Assembly: GCF_000160855.1 (NCBI RefSeq)
Contig: NZ_GG700755.1
Span: forward strand, 111,620 to 128,161
DNA length: 16,542 bases
From: Lactobacillus helveticus DSM 20075 = CGMCC 1.1877
GTDB lineage: Bacteria > Bacillota > Bacilli > Lactobacillales > Lactobacillaceae
Direction of reading: 5' to 3'
The notes below the pieces were generated by a model. The model saw nothing but the letters and a program-made list of their open reading frames with translations. It had not been told where the DNA came from and did not search any database. The translations under genes were made by a program, and so were the position numbers. Positions 1-6,865 of the stretch are shown here, piece after piece (within the stretch, counting starts at the first letter, position 1; each line of letters starts with the position of its first letter).

Positions 1-57
1 GATTCACCTTCCTTGATTTTTGGTCACTTCAAGTTTAGGTCTTCATGGCCTTTTTGT

Positions 58-189
58 TTAACACTTAGCGTTGCACTTCAATTTTAAATCCGGGTAATTA
101 CAATTTTCTAAATAATCATCAATACCTGCTTTAAAATCAGATTCTAGTTCTTTAACATTCTTTCCTTCATAAGAACTAACAATATTTTT
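58..189 (-). pseudogene. HicB-like antitoxin fragment (decayed)
   Basis: Minus-strand reading between two stops (TAA at 192-190, TAA at 60-58) gives 43 residues without a start codon. It includes SYEGKNVKELESDFKAGIDD followed by YLENC. This is the pattern of the HicB antitoxin core, in which a short beta strand (…G.S..EL…F…VDDYLE.C) precedes the ribbon-helix-helix part. The N-terminal strand and the C-terminal DNA-binding part are absent, and a stop lies directly upstream. A further scrap in another frame, KQKGHEDLNLK at about 59-27, resembles the residues that usually follow YLE.C, suggesting a small insertion or frameshift followed by decay. No HicA toxin is visible in the window; it would lie beyond the left edge if present. 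Family assignment rests on motif memory only. Confidence 0.55.
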
Positions 190-232
190 TTAATCCAAGA
201 ACATGTCCAAAAATTGCAGAAAGGTACCCAAT

Positions 233-1540
233 ATGAAATTTGATAAATTTTCTCCCGTAACTGGCAATGACTTAGCAATCGTTCAAGGTCAATCACGTTA
301 CGGCGTTGACTGCCAAGATAGCGCAATCGATATTTATGACCTAACCACTGATGAATACTGGCAAGACAATTCTTTTCCGGGTAATCAATTAGTCTTCTTT
401 GATTTTCAAACTGGGCAAAAATTTGAACCGATGTCACGTAAAGAAAACCAATTTTTCTTTAGTGTTATCTACCAAAGTGGTTATTTCTACTTCTTACACG
501 CCCAACTTGATCAAGATCAACTAACCTTATTCAAATATCTTCCAGGACAAGAATCTGAAATTATTCATCAAATGTCGCTTACTGGTTTACACACTCTTAA
601 TTTATCGCTAGTTAATGATCAAGCACATGTCTGGATTGCTTCTTTTAATGATGACATTGACTTCTATCACCCACAAAAATTTTCTGTAGTTAATGAACCA
701 GATCAGAGTTTGCTTTTCATCGATGACAACAAACTTTACTTTGAACAAGACAGTGATTTTTACTCAGATAATGAATATGAACATATCCCTGATCGGATTA
801 TTATCAAAGACTTTGATGATCATGTTCTCAGCAATATACAAGGAAATATCATTTTACTATCTAATGGCAAATGGCAAAAAGTTGATGGCAACTTTGCGGG
901 TGAACTAAGCCCACTCACTGGTCAAACTCGTTATTGGGCATGCATTTCAGATTATATGAAGTTTGAAGATTTTCGTGATGATTATTGGCAAACTCGTATT
1001 TATCCGGGAAACTATTTAATTTTTTATGATGAAAAAACCGGCAAAACTTTCTCACCATTTCCAGCTAAACCTAATATTTGTTACGGTGAAACAATTTTCA
1101 ATAATGGATTTTTCTATTTTACTCAAGTAAACATTGAAGCAAACGAATTAAAAATTTTTAAATACTATCCTGAACAAGAAGCAGGAATCATTTTTACTTG
1201 CTCATTAAGTGCGGTTAACTTACATAATTTAACCTTGATGCCGTGCGATAATGGTGTGCAATTAGTCAGCGATACTGATCAGGGTCCTAATACAGAAAAT
1301 TACTCAGTTAAAGGCTATTTCCCTGAAAAATTCACCTTAACTTGTACTGAAAGTCAACTACCTCTATTTATAAAGAATCATCAAATGTATTTCAGTGATT
1401 ACGAAGTCCATTACAATGACAATGATGATTTTATTAAATACGTTTACTACACCTGTAGCAAAAACTTAAACAATAAATTGATTTCCAAAGAACGTGGCTT
1501 ATACACTTTAGCACCAAACGGCAAATGGTGGCTAAGCTAA
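233..1540 (+). CDS. Unrecognised protein with two tandem ~209-residue modules
   Basis: I do not recognise this 435-residue protein. The start at 233 is preferred over an in-frame ATG at 203, because AGAAAGG lies eight bases before 233 while 203 has no ribosome site. The protein is acidic and rich in Tyr, Phe, Asn and Asp. It has no signal peptide or membrane segment, so it is probably cytoplasmic. It consists of two similar halves with a constant offset of 209 residues. Each half opens with SP(V/L)TG (residues 7 and 226) and continues with D(E/D)YWQ…PGN.L.F.D..TG..F.P (about 40-67 and 249-276). Next comes G(Y/F)FYF…L.(L/I)FKY.P.QE..II, and each half closes with NGKW near residues 211 and 430. 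It sits alone between an antitoxin relic and a bidirectional terminator. No function can be assigned; a beta-rich fold is a guess from the alternating aromatic pattern. Confidence 0.85.
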   Translation: MKFDKFSPVTGNDLAIVQGQSRYGVDCQDSAIDIYDLTTDEYWQDNSFPGNQLVFFDFQTGQKFEPMSRKENQFFFSVIYQSGYFYFLHAQLDQDQLTLFKYLPGQESEIIHQMSLTGLHTLNLSLVNDQAHVWIASFNDDIDFYHPQKFSVVNEPDQSLLFIDDNKLYFEQDSDFYSDNEYEHIPDRIIIKDFDDHVLSNIQGNIILLSNGKWQKVDGNFAGELSPLTGQTRYWACISDYMKFEDFRDDYWQTRIYPGNYLIFYDEKTGKTFSPFPAKPNICYGETIFNNGFFYFTQVNIEANELKIFKYYPEQEAGIIFTCSLSAVNLHNLTLMPCDNGVQLVSDTDQGPNTENYSVKGYFPEKFTLTCTESQLPLFIKNHQMYFSDYEVHYNDNDDFIKYVYYTCSKNLNNKLISKERGLYTLAPNGKWWLS

Positions 1541-1541
1541 C

Positions 1542-1578
1542 AAAAAACTCCCTAGTTATTACAACTAAGGAGTTTTTT
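1542..1578. terminator. Bidirectional intrinsic terminator
   Basis: A 12-base stem (AACTCCCTAGTT at 1546-1557 against AACTAAGGAGTT at 1563-1574) has a five-base loop. It is flanked by an A-run on the left and a T-run on the right. One position is C-A on the plus transcript but G-U on the minus transcript. It lies between the convergent genes ending at 1540 and 1592 and can end transcription from both. Confidence 0.85.
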
Positions 1579-1591
1579 AATTTATATGAAA

Positions 1592-2239
1592 TTATAAAGT
1601 GATTTCACCACTAGCAATCAATTCGTCGCACTTAGTTGGTTCAAATTCTGCACCAACTTCAAAGTTATCAGGAACAACCATGATACCACGCTTTTGTGGT
1701 GCATGTGGAAGACCTAATTCACGAGCTGAACAAATCATACCGTATGAATCAACACCACGAAGAGCACCTGGCCAAATTTGTTCACCATTTGGCATTAAAG
1801 TACCTGGAAGAGCAACAACAACCTTTTGACCTTGAGCAATGTTAGGAGCACCACAAACGATTTGATGTTCTTCACCGTCCCCCACTTCAACAGTAGTTAC
1901 GTGAAGGTGATCTGAATCTGGGTGCTTTTCACAGGTCTTAACGTAGCCATAAACAAGGGTTGGCTTGCCATAAGCTAACTTATCATCAAAACCAACTTCA
2001 GCAAGCTTCTTATTTAAGGCTGCAAGTTCATCATCTGAAAGCTTAACTGGACCATTTGGTAACTTATCAAAGTCGATTAACTTATCAACGTTGAAGAAGT
2101 TAAAACCAATAGTCTTGCCTTCATCGTTAGTTACGCGAGTAACGTCTTCTTTTTCTTCAAATGAACTACGGCCTTCATCATGACCCATAATCACGATCAA
2201 AGTATTAGGATAAGCTTCTTTATTAGTACTAGTAATCAT
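1592..2239 (-). CDS. ytpR: YtpR family tRNA-binding protein
   Basis: This 215-residue protein has two parts. The first ~85 residues resemble the DUF4479 region typical of YtpR. From about residue 96 there is an EMAP/PheT-type OB-fold tRNA-binding domain. Visible signatures are HPDSDHLHV, QIVCGAPNI, MPNG and GMICSARELGL, which match the N-terminal domain of the phenylalanyl-tRNA synthetase beta chain without the synthetase. It is expected to bind tRNA in the cytoplasm; its exact role is unsettled. The ATG at 2239 is chosen over an upstream in-frame TTG at 2266. AGGAG at 2253-2257 precedes it, with a rather long 13-base gap, and directly follows the stop of the thioredoxin gene. It is co-transcribed with that gene, a pairing also known from Bacillus (ytpP-ytpQ-ytpR), although the DUF1444 gene ytpQ is absent here. 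Confidence 0.9.
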   Translation of the reverse strand: MITSTNKEAYPNTLIVIMGHDEGRSSFEEKEDVTRVTNDEGKTIGFNFFNVDKLIDFDKLPNGPVKLSDDELAALNKKLAEVGFDDKLAYGKPTLVYGYVKTCEKHPDSDHLHVTTVEVGDGEEHQIVCGAPNIAQGQKVVVALPGTLMPNGEQIWPGALRGVDSYGMICSARELGLPHAPQKRGIMVVPDNFEVGAEFEPTKCDELIASGEITL

Positions 2240-2258
2240 GCTTTTTCTATTTCTCCTT

Positions 2259-2579
2259 TTAATCAAGTGATCGTAAAAAATTTTCTACTTCATCTTTAGT
2301 TTTACGGTCCTTATTTACTAGTCTACCAATTTCTTTACCATCTTGGTAGACAACAAATGAAGGAATTCCCATAATCATTAATTTTTTTGCAACATCCATT
2401 GAGCCATCACGGTCAATTTGATAAAACTTAGCATTTGAAAAATCTTTTTCAATTTCTGGTAAGAATGGATCTAAGAAGCGGCAATCAGGGCACCAATTGG
2501 CAGAGAATTCCAATACAACGCGACCTGATTTAGTGATTTCTGTTAATTGATCTTCAGTTAATTCTTTAATCTTTTCCAT
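2259..2579 (-). CDS. ytpP: Thioredoxin-like protein, YtpP type
   Basis: This is a 106-residue single-domain thioredoxin fold protein. The redox centre is WCPDC (about residues 28-32), a CPDC variant of the usual CGPC. The cis-proline loop is GIPS near residue 71 and a later DGKE turn is present. It lacks a signal peptide, so it acts in the cytoplasm, probably reducing or exchanging protein or low-molecular-weight thiol disulfides. The start at 2579 is set by GAGGGG seven bases upstream; an earlier in-frame ATG would extend it by seven unsupported residues. It leads a two-gene unit with ytpR, driven by a promoter in the gap after trmB. The CPDC motif plus the ytpR neighbour favour YtpP over a housekeeping TrxA. 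Confidence 0.88.
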   Translation of the reverse strand: MEKIKELTEDQLTEITKSGRVVLEFSANWCPDCRFLDPFLPEIEKDFSNAKFYQIDRDGSMDVAKKLMIMGIPSFVVYQDGKEIGRLVNKDRKTKDEVENFLRSLD

Positions 2580-2616
2580 AATTTTACCCCTCATTATCAA
2601 CTTACTATTTATAAGT

Positions 2617-2645
2617 ATTTTAATGATTAAAAATATATTTTACAA
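2617..2645 (-). promoter_or_regulatory. Promoter of the ytpP-ytpR unit
   Basis: On the minus strand TTGTAA (2645-2640) and TAAAAT (2622-2617) are separated by exactly 17 bases, a good sigma-A match (4/6 and 5/6). The start point would fall near 2610, about 30 bases before the ytpP start. No hairpin terminator is visible between trmB and here, so read-through from trmB is also possible. Confidence 0.6.
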
Positions 2646-2648
2646 GTG

Positions 2649-3302
2649 CTATGCTTCAAAATCTGCATGCAATGCATAAATTGGATTGCCTTTAGCAACA
2701 AATTTATGTTCATATTCAGTTTCAATATTCTTTTCTACGATTTCAGGTTTTTCGTGATGTAAGTCTACTGAAACAAAATCAAAATGCATCCCAAAATTAT
2801 TCATACTTTGCACAGAATAAGCAAATAAGCCTGAATTATCTGTCTTAAATTCAATATGACCATCTTTAGTTAAGACCTGTTGGTACTTAGCTAAAAAGCT
2901 CTTATAAGTCAATCTGCGCTTCTCGTGACGAGTCTTTGGCCATGGATCACTGAAGTTCAAGTAAATGACATTCGTGCTGTTTTCAGGGAAGAAGCAGTTA
3001 ATATCAGCTGCATCCCCGCGCAAAATTTGTAAATTGTCTAGGCCTTTTTCTAGCTTAGTTCTCAAAATAATACCAGCTGCAGTAGTTTGAAGTTCAAGCG
3101 CTACATAATTTTTATCTGGATTATTTTCAGCTAAGGTAGTAATAAAATGGCCCTTACCTGAACCCACTTCAATTTCAATTGTATTGTCATTGCCAAAACG
3201 TGCCGCCCAATCAATCTTCTTTTCAGGGTCAGGATTTTGCAAAACACTTTCAGGATGTTCATTAACAAGCTTTACAGCCCAAGGTTTATTTCTTAATCTC
3301 AT
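2649..3302 (-). CDS. trmB: tRNA (guanine-N7-)-methyltransferase TrmB
   Basis: This 217-residue enzyme uses S-adenosylmethionine to methylate G46 in the variable loop of tRNAs. The SAM-binding motif EVGSGKGHF lies at residues 45-53. The family signature FSDPWPKTRHEKRR is at 117-130, and TDNSGLF at 154-160. The substrate-contacting TEYEHKFVAKGNPIY is at 195-209. Length and motif order are those of a complete bacterial TrmB. The start at 3302 is supported by AGGAA eight bases upstream. It begins 11 bases after the ecsB stop and is therefore the last gene of ecsA-ecsB-trmB. Confidence 0.96.
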   Translation of the reverse strand: MRLRNKPWAVKLVNEHPESVLQNPDPEKKIDWAARFGNDNTIEIEVGSGKGHFITTLAENNPDKNYVALELQTTAAGIILRTKLEKGLDNLQILRGDAADINCFFPENSTNVIYLNFSDPWPKTRHEKRRLTYKSFLAKYQQVLTKDGHIEFKTDNSGLFAYSVQSMNNFGMHFDFVSVDLHHEKPEIVEKNIETEYEHKFVAKGNPIYALHADFEA

Positions 3303-3313
3303 TCTTTCAATTC

Positions 3314-4501
3314 CTATCTCTTTATTTTTTGTTGTTTAACTCTAACTGATAAATAACCATAATTGATAATCATCGTGAACACAAATAATACTGCAATACT
3401 AATCCAAAGATGAGAATCAATTGGCAATAGTACTAGCCAGAATACGCTGATCAATAGCCATTGGATCAGAAGTCCTAAGTTTAAGACTTTGACTAAATCC
3501 TTTCCGCGATTGTCACGCACAATTGGATAGACACGATACATGATGTTTGAATCAAACTCGGTTGCCATCGGTAACAGTTGGTAAACGGTCAAGAAAATCA
3601 CTAAGCAAGACAAGCCAAGTGCCCAACGCCAATCTTGTACCAGCCAAGAAATCAACACGGCAAAAGCTGTCATTCTAACTAATAAATTCAAGTACTCTGG
3701 ATTTCTGAGTAGTGATCTCCGATACAAGAATAAGTTAGGATTTTCTTTAGCGATTGACTTAGGTAAAAGAAAATCAAGATATTTTCTACGTTTAATCGTT
3801 ACTTGCTTTTCTTCAACATCAGTAAACATGCTAAAGATGCTGTAAACGCGGTCTTTTCTTGCTTTTTCACTTTCAACGGCATAACGCCAATCGAATAATA
3901 GCTGTTTATTTCTTTTAACTGATGCAAATAATCCTGCTATGGCAAATCCGATTATCGGATAATATGTAGTAAAAATCGACACTACCAAAGCAGCTAAACT
4001 AATCCAACTAAACTTTATTTTTTGACCAAAATATAAATTCTTTTGTTCAATATCTAATTCTGCCACTTTAATAAAAAATAGCGTCAAAATTAACAAAATA
4101 TAGCTAGGAGTATTAAGCCCCGCTTTGATCGTGGCAAATGGAAACAGGATACCAGCAAACAATAATTCTAAGATAAACGGTAAAACCAAACTGTATTTAA
4201 ACATCGGTTTCAAATATTCATCCATCCGCTCATCTTGAGTGAACAAGAACTGCATATCCGCGTCTTTTAATAGCGTAACCAAATGTCCCGTCAATAACGG
4301 CAGCCATAACAGTAAACCTGTCAATGGCTTGTAAAACCACAAACTAGTTGGCATCGACTTCATGGCTTGGGCATACCAGAACATCAAAGCCCCGAATAAA
4401 AAGATCAAAGCCAAGATAAAGAAGTCATTGAAAACCAGTGTTAAATACTTAACTGATTGCTTAAGGTTTTCGTTTAACCTTTTTTTCGCTAACTCACGCA
4501 T
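3314..4501 (-). CDS. ecsB: ABC exporter membrane subunit EcsB
   Basis: A 395-residue integral membrane protein with about nine or ten hydrophobic segments. Two lie near residues 28-75, others at about 105-185, and four more between about 270 and 385. A cytoplasmic stretch rich in Lys and Arg occurs around 210-265. It pairs with EcsA to form the EcsAB transporter, which in Bacillus is needed for normal protein secretion and RasP intramembrane protease activity; the transported substrate is not certain. The reading overlaps the end of ecsA by eight bases, implying translational coupling. Two ATGs compete: 4507 lies only three bases from the AGAGAGG ribosome site, while 4501 has a nine-base gap and is preferred. 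Identification rests on gene order and topology more than on short motifs. Confidence 0.88.
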   Translation of the reverse strand: MRELAKKRLNENLKQSVKYLTLVFNDFFILALIFLFGALMFWYAQAMKSMPTSLWFYKPLTGLLLWLPLLTGHLVTLLKDADMQFLFTQDERMDEYLKPMFKYSLVLPFILELLFAGILFPFATIKAGLNTPSYILLILTLFFIKVAELDIEQKNLYFGQKIKFSWISLAALVVSIFTTYYPIIGFAIAGLFASVKRNKQLLFDWRYAVESEKARKDRVYSIFSMFTDVEEKQVTIKRRKYLDFLLPKSIAKENPNLFLYRRSLLRNPEYLNLLVRMTAFAVLISWLVQDWRWALGLSCLVIFLTVYQLLPMATEFDSNIMYRVYPIVRDNRGKDLVKVLNLGLLIQWLLISVFWLVLLPIDSHLWISIAVLFVFTMIINYGYLSVRVKQQKIKR

Positions 4502-5237
4502 TGCCATTATCCTCTCTATTCAAAGCTAAATAGAGCTTGTCAAACGGATCATCAGGCTTCAAACCATAGTGCTGACGAATTTCTTGTAAGCTGCCAATCA
4601 CTTCAATGGTGCCGCGGTTTAAAACAGCATAGTTAGAAATTGCTTGTTGTGCATCAGCTAAAACGTGAGTAGTCATCAGCACCATTTTGCCGTTAGCAAT
4701 TGATTGCTTAATTAAATCAATCAGATTAGCTACAGCAAGTGGATCAAGACCAGTAAATGGCTCATCGATTACAAGCAAGCTGGTATCAGCTAAAAAGGCG
4801 GATACGATCATGACCTTTTGCCGCATCCCTTTAGAAAAGTGAATCGGCAGCCAATCAAGCTTATCATCTAATCTAAACATTTTAAGTAGTTCATGCGCCC
4901 TATCCCATGATTTGCTAGGATCAAGACCATAACTCAACATCGTTAACTCCAAATGCTCTTTTAAAGTTAATTCTGGATATAAAACTGGCGTTTCAGGAAT
5001 ATAAGCAACTTGCCGCTTAAACTTGGTTGGCTGCATCGTCAAATTCACATCATTGAGCAAAATTTTACCTTTTTGCGGTCTAAGCAAACCCAAAATATGC
5101 TTAATCGTAGTTGACTTACCTGCACCATTTAAACCAATTAAGCCCAGTGCCTCTCCTGGCTTAATCTCCAAATTAATATCTTTAATAACTGGGACACCAG
5201 TATAGCCTCCAGTTAAGTCTTCAATTTTTAATGTCAT
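4494..5237 (-). CDS. ecsA: ABC exporter ATPase EcsA
   Basis: A 247-residue ABC ATPase that powers the EcsB membrane subunit. Walker A GLNGAGKST is at residues 35-43. The Q-loop region reads YIPETPVLYPEL near 79-90, with the PETP form I associate with EcsA. The signature FSKGMRQ is at 134-140, Walker B LLVIDEP at 154-160 and the switch histidine TTHVLADA near 191. The ATG at 5237 gives the family length; an upstream in-frame TTG at 5267 would run back into the antitoxin gene. Its ribosome site is weak (GAAAG, ten bases upstream). It starts 14 bases after the higA stop, so it is probably coupled to or read through from the toxin-antitoxin cassette. I see no strong promoter of its own in that gap. 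Confidence 0.94.
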   Translation of the reverse strand: MTLKIEDLTGGYTGVPVIKDINLEIKPGEALGLIGLNGAGKSTTIKHILGLLRPQKGKILLNDVNLTMQPTKFKRQVAYIPETPVLYPELTLKEHLELTMLSYGLDPSKSWDRAHELLKMFRLDDKLDWLPIHFSKGMRQKVMIVSAFLADTSLLVIDEPFTGLDPLAVANLIDLIKQSIANGKMVLMTTHVLADAQQAISNYAVLNRGTIEVIGSLQEIRQHYGLKPDDPFDKLYLALNREDNGNA

Positions 5238-5251
5238 TTTTTCGTTTCTTT

Positions 5252-5587
5252 CTATGCACTTACCCAATCATACCGTCTTAAAAATAAGGGGTTCTTCTTA
5301 TCATTATTGGTAATCTCATTATTGACTTTAGCTTGCTCTAACTTATAATGTGAATCTAGGGTCAATAATAATTCACTAGAAATTCCCATTACTTTTTCTA
5401 ACCGCAAAGCTAATATTTCATTAATAAATCTTTTGCGCTTTAAAATATCAGAAATATTTTTTTGACTTACACCTAATCTTTCAGCTAAATCTGTTTGAGT
5501 AATATCATAATATTCCATTGTCTCTTGAATTAAATCAGCAGCAGAACTAACATGATATTTTTTTATTTTATTTTCGCGATGAAGCAT
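5252..5587 (-). CDS. higA: HigA/VapI-type XRE antitoxin
   Basis: A 111-residue helix-turn-helix protein of the XRE class. The HTH lies at about residues 31-65: TQTDLAERLGVSQKNISDIL carries the two helices, with INEILALRLEKVMGI after it, the layout of HigA-type antidotes. The C-terminal 35 residues are charged and would be the toxin-contacting or dimer part. The ATG at 5587 is chosen because AAGGGG lies seven bases before it; an earlier in-frame ATG would add 11 unsupported residues. It follows the restored toxin stop (5604) by 16 bases, the toxin-first order typical of higBA. It likely represses its own promoter through the inverted repeat at 5947-5963. The frame is intact, unlike that of the toxin. 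Confidence 0.85.
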   Translation of the reverse strand: MLHRENKIKKYHVSSAADLIQETMEYYDITQTDLAERLGVSQKNISDILKRKRFINEILALRLEKVMGISSELLLTLDSHYKLEQAKVNNEITNNDKKNPLFLRRYDWVSA

Positions 5588-5603
5588 GATAAAGCCCCTT
5601 TCT

Positions 5604-5927
5604 TTAATGATAGTCTTCAATAGAAATTATTTGGACTGTCACAATTTCTGCTTTTTTTCGTAGATATCACATCATTTTTATCGTAACCTTCAAAAATCAT
5701 ACGATAATTTCCACTAACATCTACGGCAAATTCACCTTGCAAGTTTCCTTGAAGTTTATGGCACCTTGGTGGTGAATCTGAAGGAATTTGAGCCAAATTT
5801 TTTGCCGCATCAAATTCGTCTAATCGTGCCATAATTCGCATGGCACGATCTTTTCCAAACTCCTTTGTCATTAGCCTTGGACTATTTAATACCTTAGTTA
5901 ATTTTTTGTCTCTGCAAAATATTCCAC
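5604..5927 (-). pseudogene. higB: HigB/RelE-like toxin gene, doubly frameshifted
   Basis: The longest open piece (5871-5617, 84 codons) carries the core of a HigB/RelE-fold mRNA interferase: FGKDRAMRIMARLDE, AAKNLAQIP, PPRCHKLQGN, GEFAVDV and YRMIFE. Both ends are out of frame. A GTG at 5927 with a good GAGGTGA ribosome site encodes VEYFAET and then meets a stop. Adding one A to the A6 run at 5902-5907 would join VEYFAETKKLTKVLN to the core. At the other end, removing one A from the A7 run at 5652-5658 replaces the tail with AEIVTVQIISIEDYH and a stop at 5604, just before higA. The repaired product would be about 107 residues, the usual HigB length. As written the gene cannot make the full toxin. 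A start at the internal ATG (5871) lacks a clear ribosome site. Sequencing error in the homopolymers, or frameshifting, remains possible. Confidence 0.8.
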
Positions 5928-5944
5928 ATATTCACCTCACCGTA

Positions 5945-5975
5945 ATTATACCATATCGGTATATTTTGAAGTAAA
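5945..5975 (-). promoter_or_regulatory. higBA promoter with overlapping operator
   Basis: On the minus strand a perfect extended -10 (TGG then TATAAT, 5953-5945) lies just upstream of the higB GTG. A weak TTTACT -35 sits at 5975-5970. The -10 overlaps an inverted repeat, TATACC-5-GGTATA (5947-5963), both six-base arms perfect. That is the placement expected of an antitoxin operator that blocks RNA polymerase. This is the clearest promoter upstream of higA and possibly also serves ecsA-ecsB-trmB. Confidence 0.65.
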
Positions 5976-6020
5976 AAGCAATCTTTCTTTCATTTTTTAG
6001 TATTCTAATTATTGATTAAG

Positions 6021-6050
6021 TTCGTTTCATGATACCATGAATGTTATAAG
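6021..6050 (+). promoter_or_regulatory. hit promoter with internal palindrome
   Basis: An extended -10 (TGT then TATAAG, 6042-6050) lies 33 bases before the hit start. The -35 is poor (TTCGTT at 6021-6026, 18-base spacing). Between them is a perfect inverted repeat TTCATG-ATAC-CATGAA (6026-6041), which fills the spacer and could bind a dimeric regulator. The higBA promoter faces the other way about 70 bases to the left. Confidence 0.5.
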
Positions 6051-6082
6051 AAACTAAAGTCTAACAAATAAGAGGTAATTAT

Positions 6083-6520
6083 ATGGAAAATAAAAATTTA
6101 GTTGACGATTGTTTATTCTGCAAAATTATCCGCGGTGAAGTTCCAAGCTACACCGTCTTCGAAAACGATGATGTCAAAGCTTTCTTAGACATCTCTCAAG
6201 TTAACCCAGGTCACACTTTGATGATCCCTAAGAAGCACATCACTAACTTATTTGACTATACTAAGGAAGATGCTCAAAGATATTTGCAATACATCCCTGA
6301 AATTGCTAACGCAATCAAGAAGGCATTTCCTAACGTTACTGGGATGAACATTACCACTAACAACGGTAAGTCAGCTAACCAAGTAGTTATGCACTCACAC
6401 ATTCACTTCATTCCTCGTTTTGAAGGCGACGGCTTGAAGCTCATGACTCGTAACAATGCAGATCAATATGACGAAGCAAAATACAACGAAGTTGCTGATA
6501 AGATTAAAGCACAATTTTAA
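6083..6520 (+). CDS. hit: HIT family nucleotide hydrolase (Hit)
   Basis: A 145-residue cytoplasmic protein of the histidine-triad family, which hydrolyses or transfers nucleotide monophosphate groups (HINT-type phosphoramidase activity; the physiological substrate is unknown). The triad HSHIHF has its histidines at residues 104, 106 and 108, the middle of HxHxHxx. The N-terminal CLFC (residues 10-13) is the usual HIT zinc-binding or structural start. NPGHTLMIPKKH (41-52) is the conserved strand. AGAGG seven bases before the ATG sets the start. In many Bacillales and Lactobacillales this gene stands head-to-head with ecsA; here a toxin-antitoxin cassette separates the two. It is followed after nine bases by a small membrane protein gene. 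Confidence 0.95.
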   Translation: MENKNLVDDCLFCKIIRGEVPSYTVFENDDVKAFLDISQVNPGHTLMIPKKHITNLFDYTKEDAQRYLQYIPEIANAIKKAFPNVTGMNITTNNGKSANQVVMHSHIHFIPRFEGDGLKLMTRNNADQYDEAKYNEVADKIKAQF

Positions 6521-6529
6521 GGTGAAATA

Positions 6530-6865
6530 ATGAAACATTTTCTTTTAGGCACTGTTTTCGGTGCTGCAGCTGGATTAGTCTTTTCTTGCATGAAAGATGA
6601 TGAAGGCAATCGTCCAGGAAAACCACTTAAGGATGAATTTGATGCCTTTAAGCATGAAGCCAATCGATTCAATCAAGCTTTGCAAAAAGCAAAAAAAGCA
6701 AGTCAAGAATTAAATGAACAAATGCCTCAAGCTGAACGAACTATTAGCGACCTCAGCGATGATGTTGAAAAGTATTCAAGACATATTGATCCAACTGTTG
6801 ATAAAATCAAACAAAAAAGTGATCAATTAAATCAAGATTTTGGTGAAAACAATATTGTTAAATAA
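6530..6865 (+). CDS. Small YtxH-like membrane-anchored protein
   Basis: A 111-residue protein with one hydrophobic N-terminal segment (residues 4-19, rich in Gly and Ala, GAAAGLVFS) followed by a hydrophilic helical tail with coiled-coil character (about 38-105). The GxxxGAxxGL pattern is the hallmark of YtxH-like proteins, whose function is not established. Cys20 directly after the hydrophobic stretch raises the alternative of a lipoprotein, but Phe at -2 fits the lipobox poorly. The ribosome site AAGGTG overlaps the hit stop codon, so it is translated from the hit message. Its stop codon lies inside the left arm of the inverted repeat at 6858-6912. The tail would face the cytoplasm if YtxH-like, the outside if a lipoprotein. 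Confidence 0.7.
   Translation: MKHFLLGTVFGAAAGLVFSCMKDDEGNRPGKPLKDEFDAFKHEANRFNQALQKAKKASQELNEQMPQAERTISDLSDDVEKYSRHIDPTVDKIKQKSDQLNQDFGENNIVK

Noticed and set aside
144..437. Minus-strand open frame of 97 codons
   Set aside because: It lies mostly antisense to the supported gene at 233-1540 and shows no domain signal. Its C-terminal part covers the HicB relic in the wrong frame.
4955..5005. EcsA Q-loop with Glu instead of Gln (IPETP)
   Set aside because: This is the form I recall for EcsA proteins generally; all other ABC motifs are intact.
5617..5871. 84-codon frame as a complete short toxin gene
   Set aside because: Its ATG lacks a proper ribosome site, conserved N-terminal residues lie upstream in the same frame, and its tail is unlike the family, while another frame gives a family-like tail ending just before higA.
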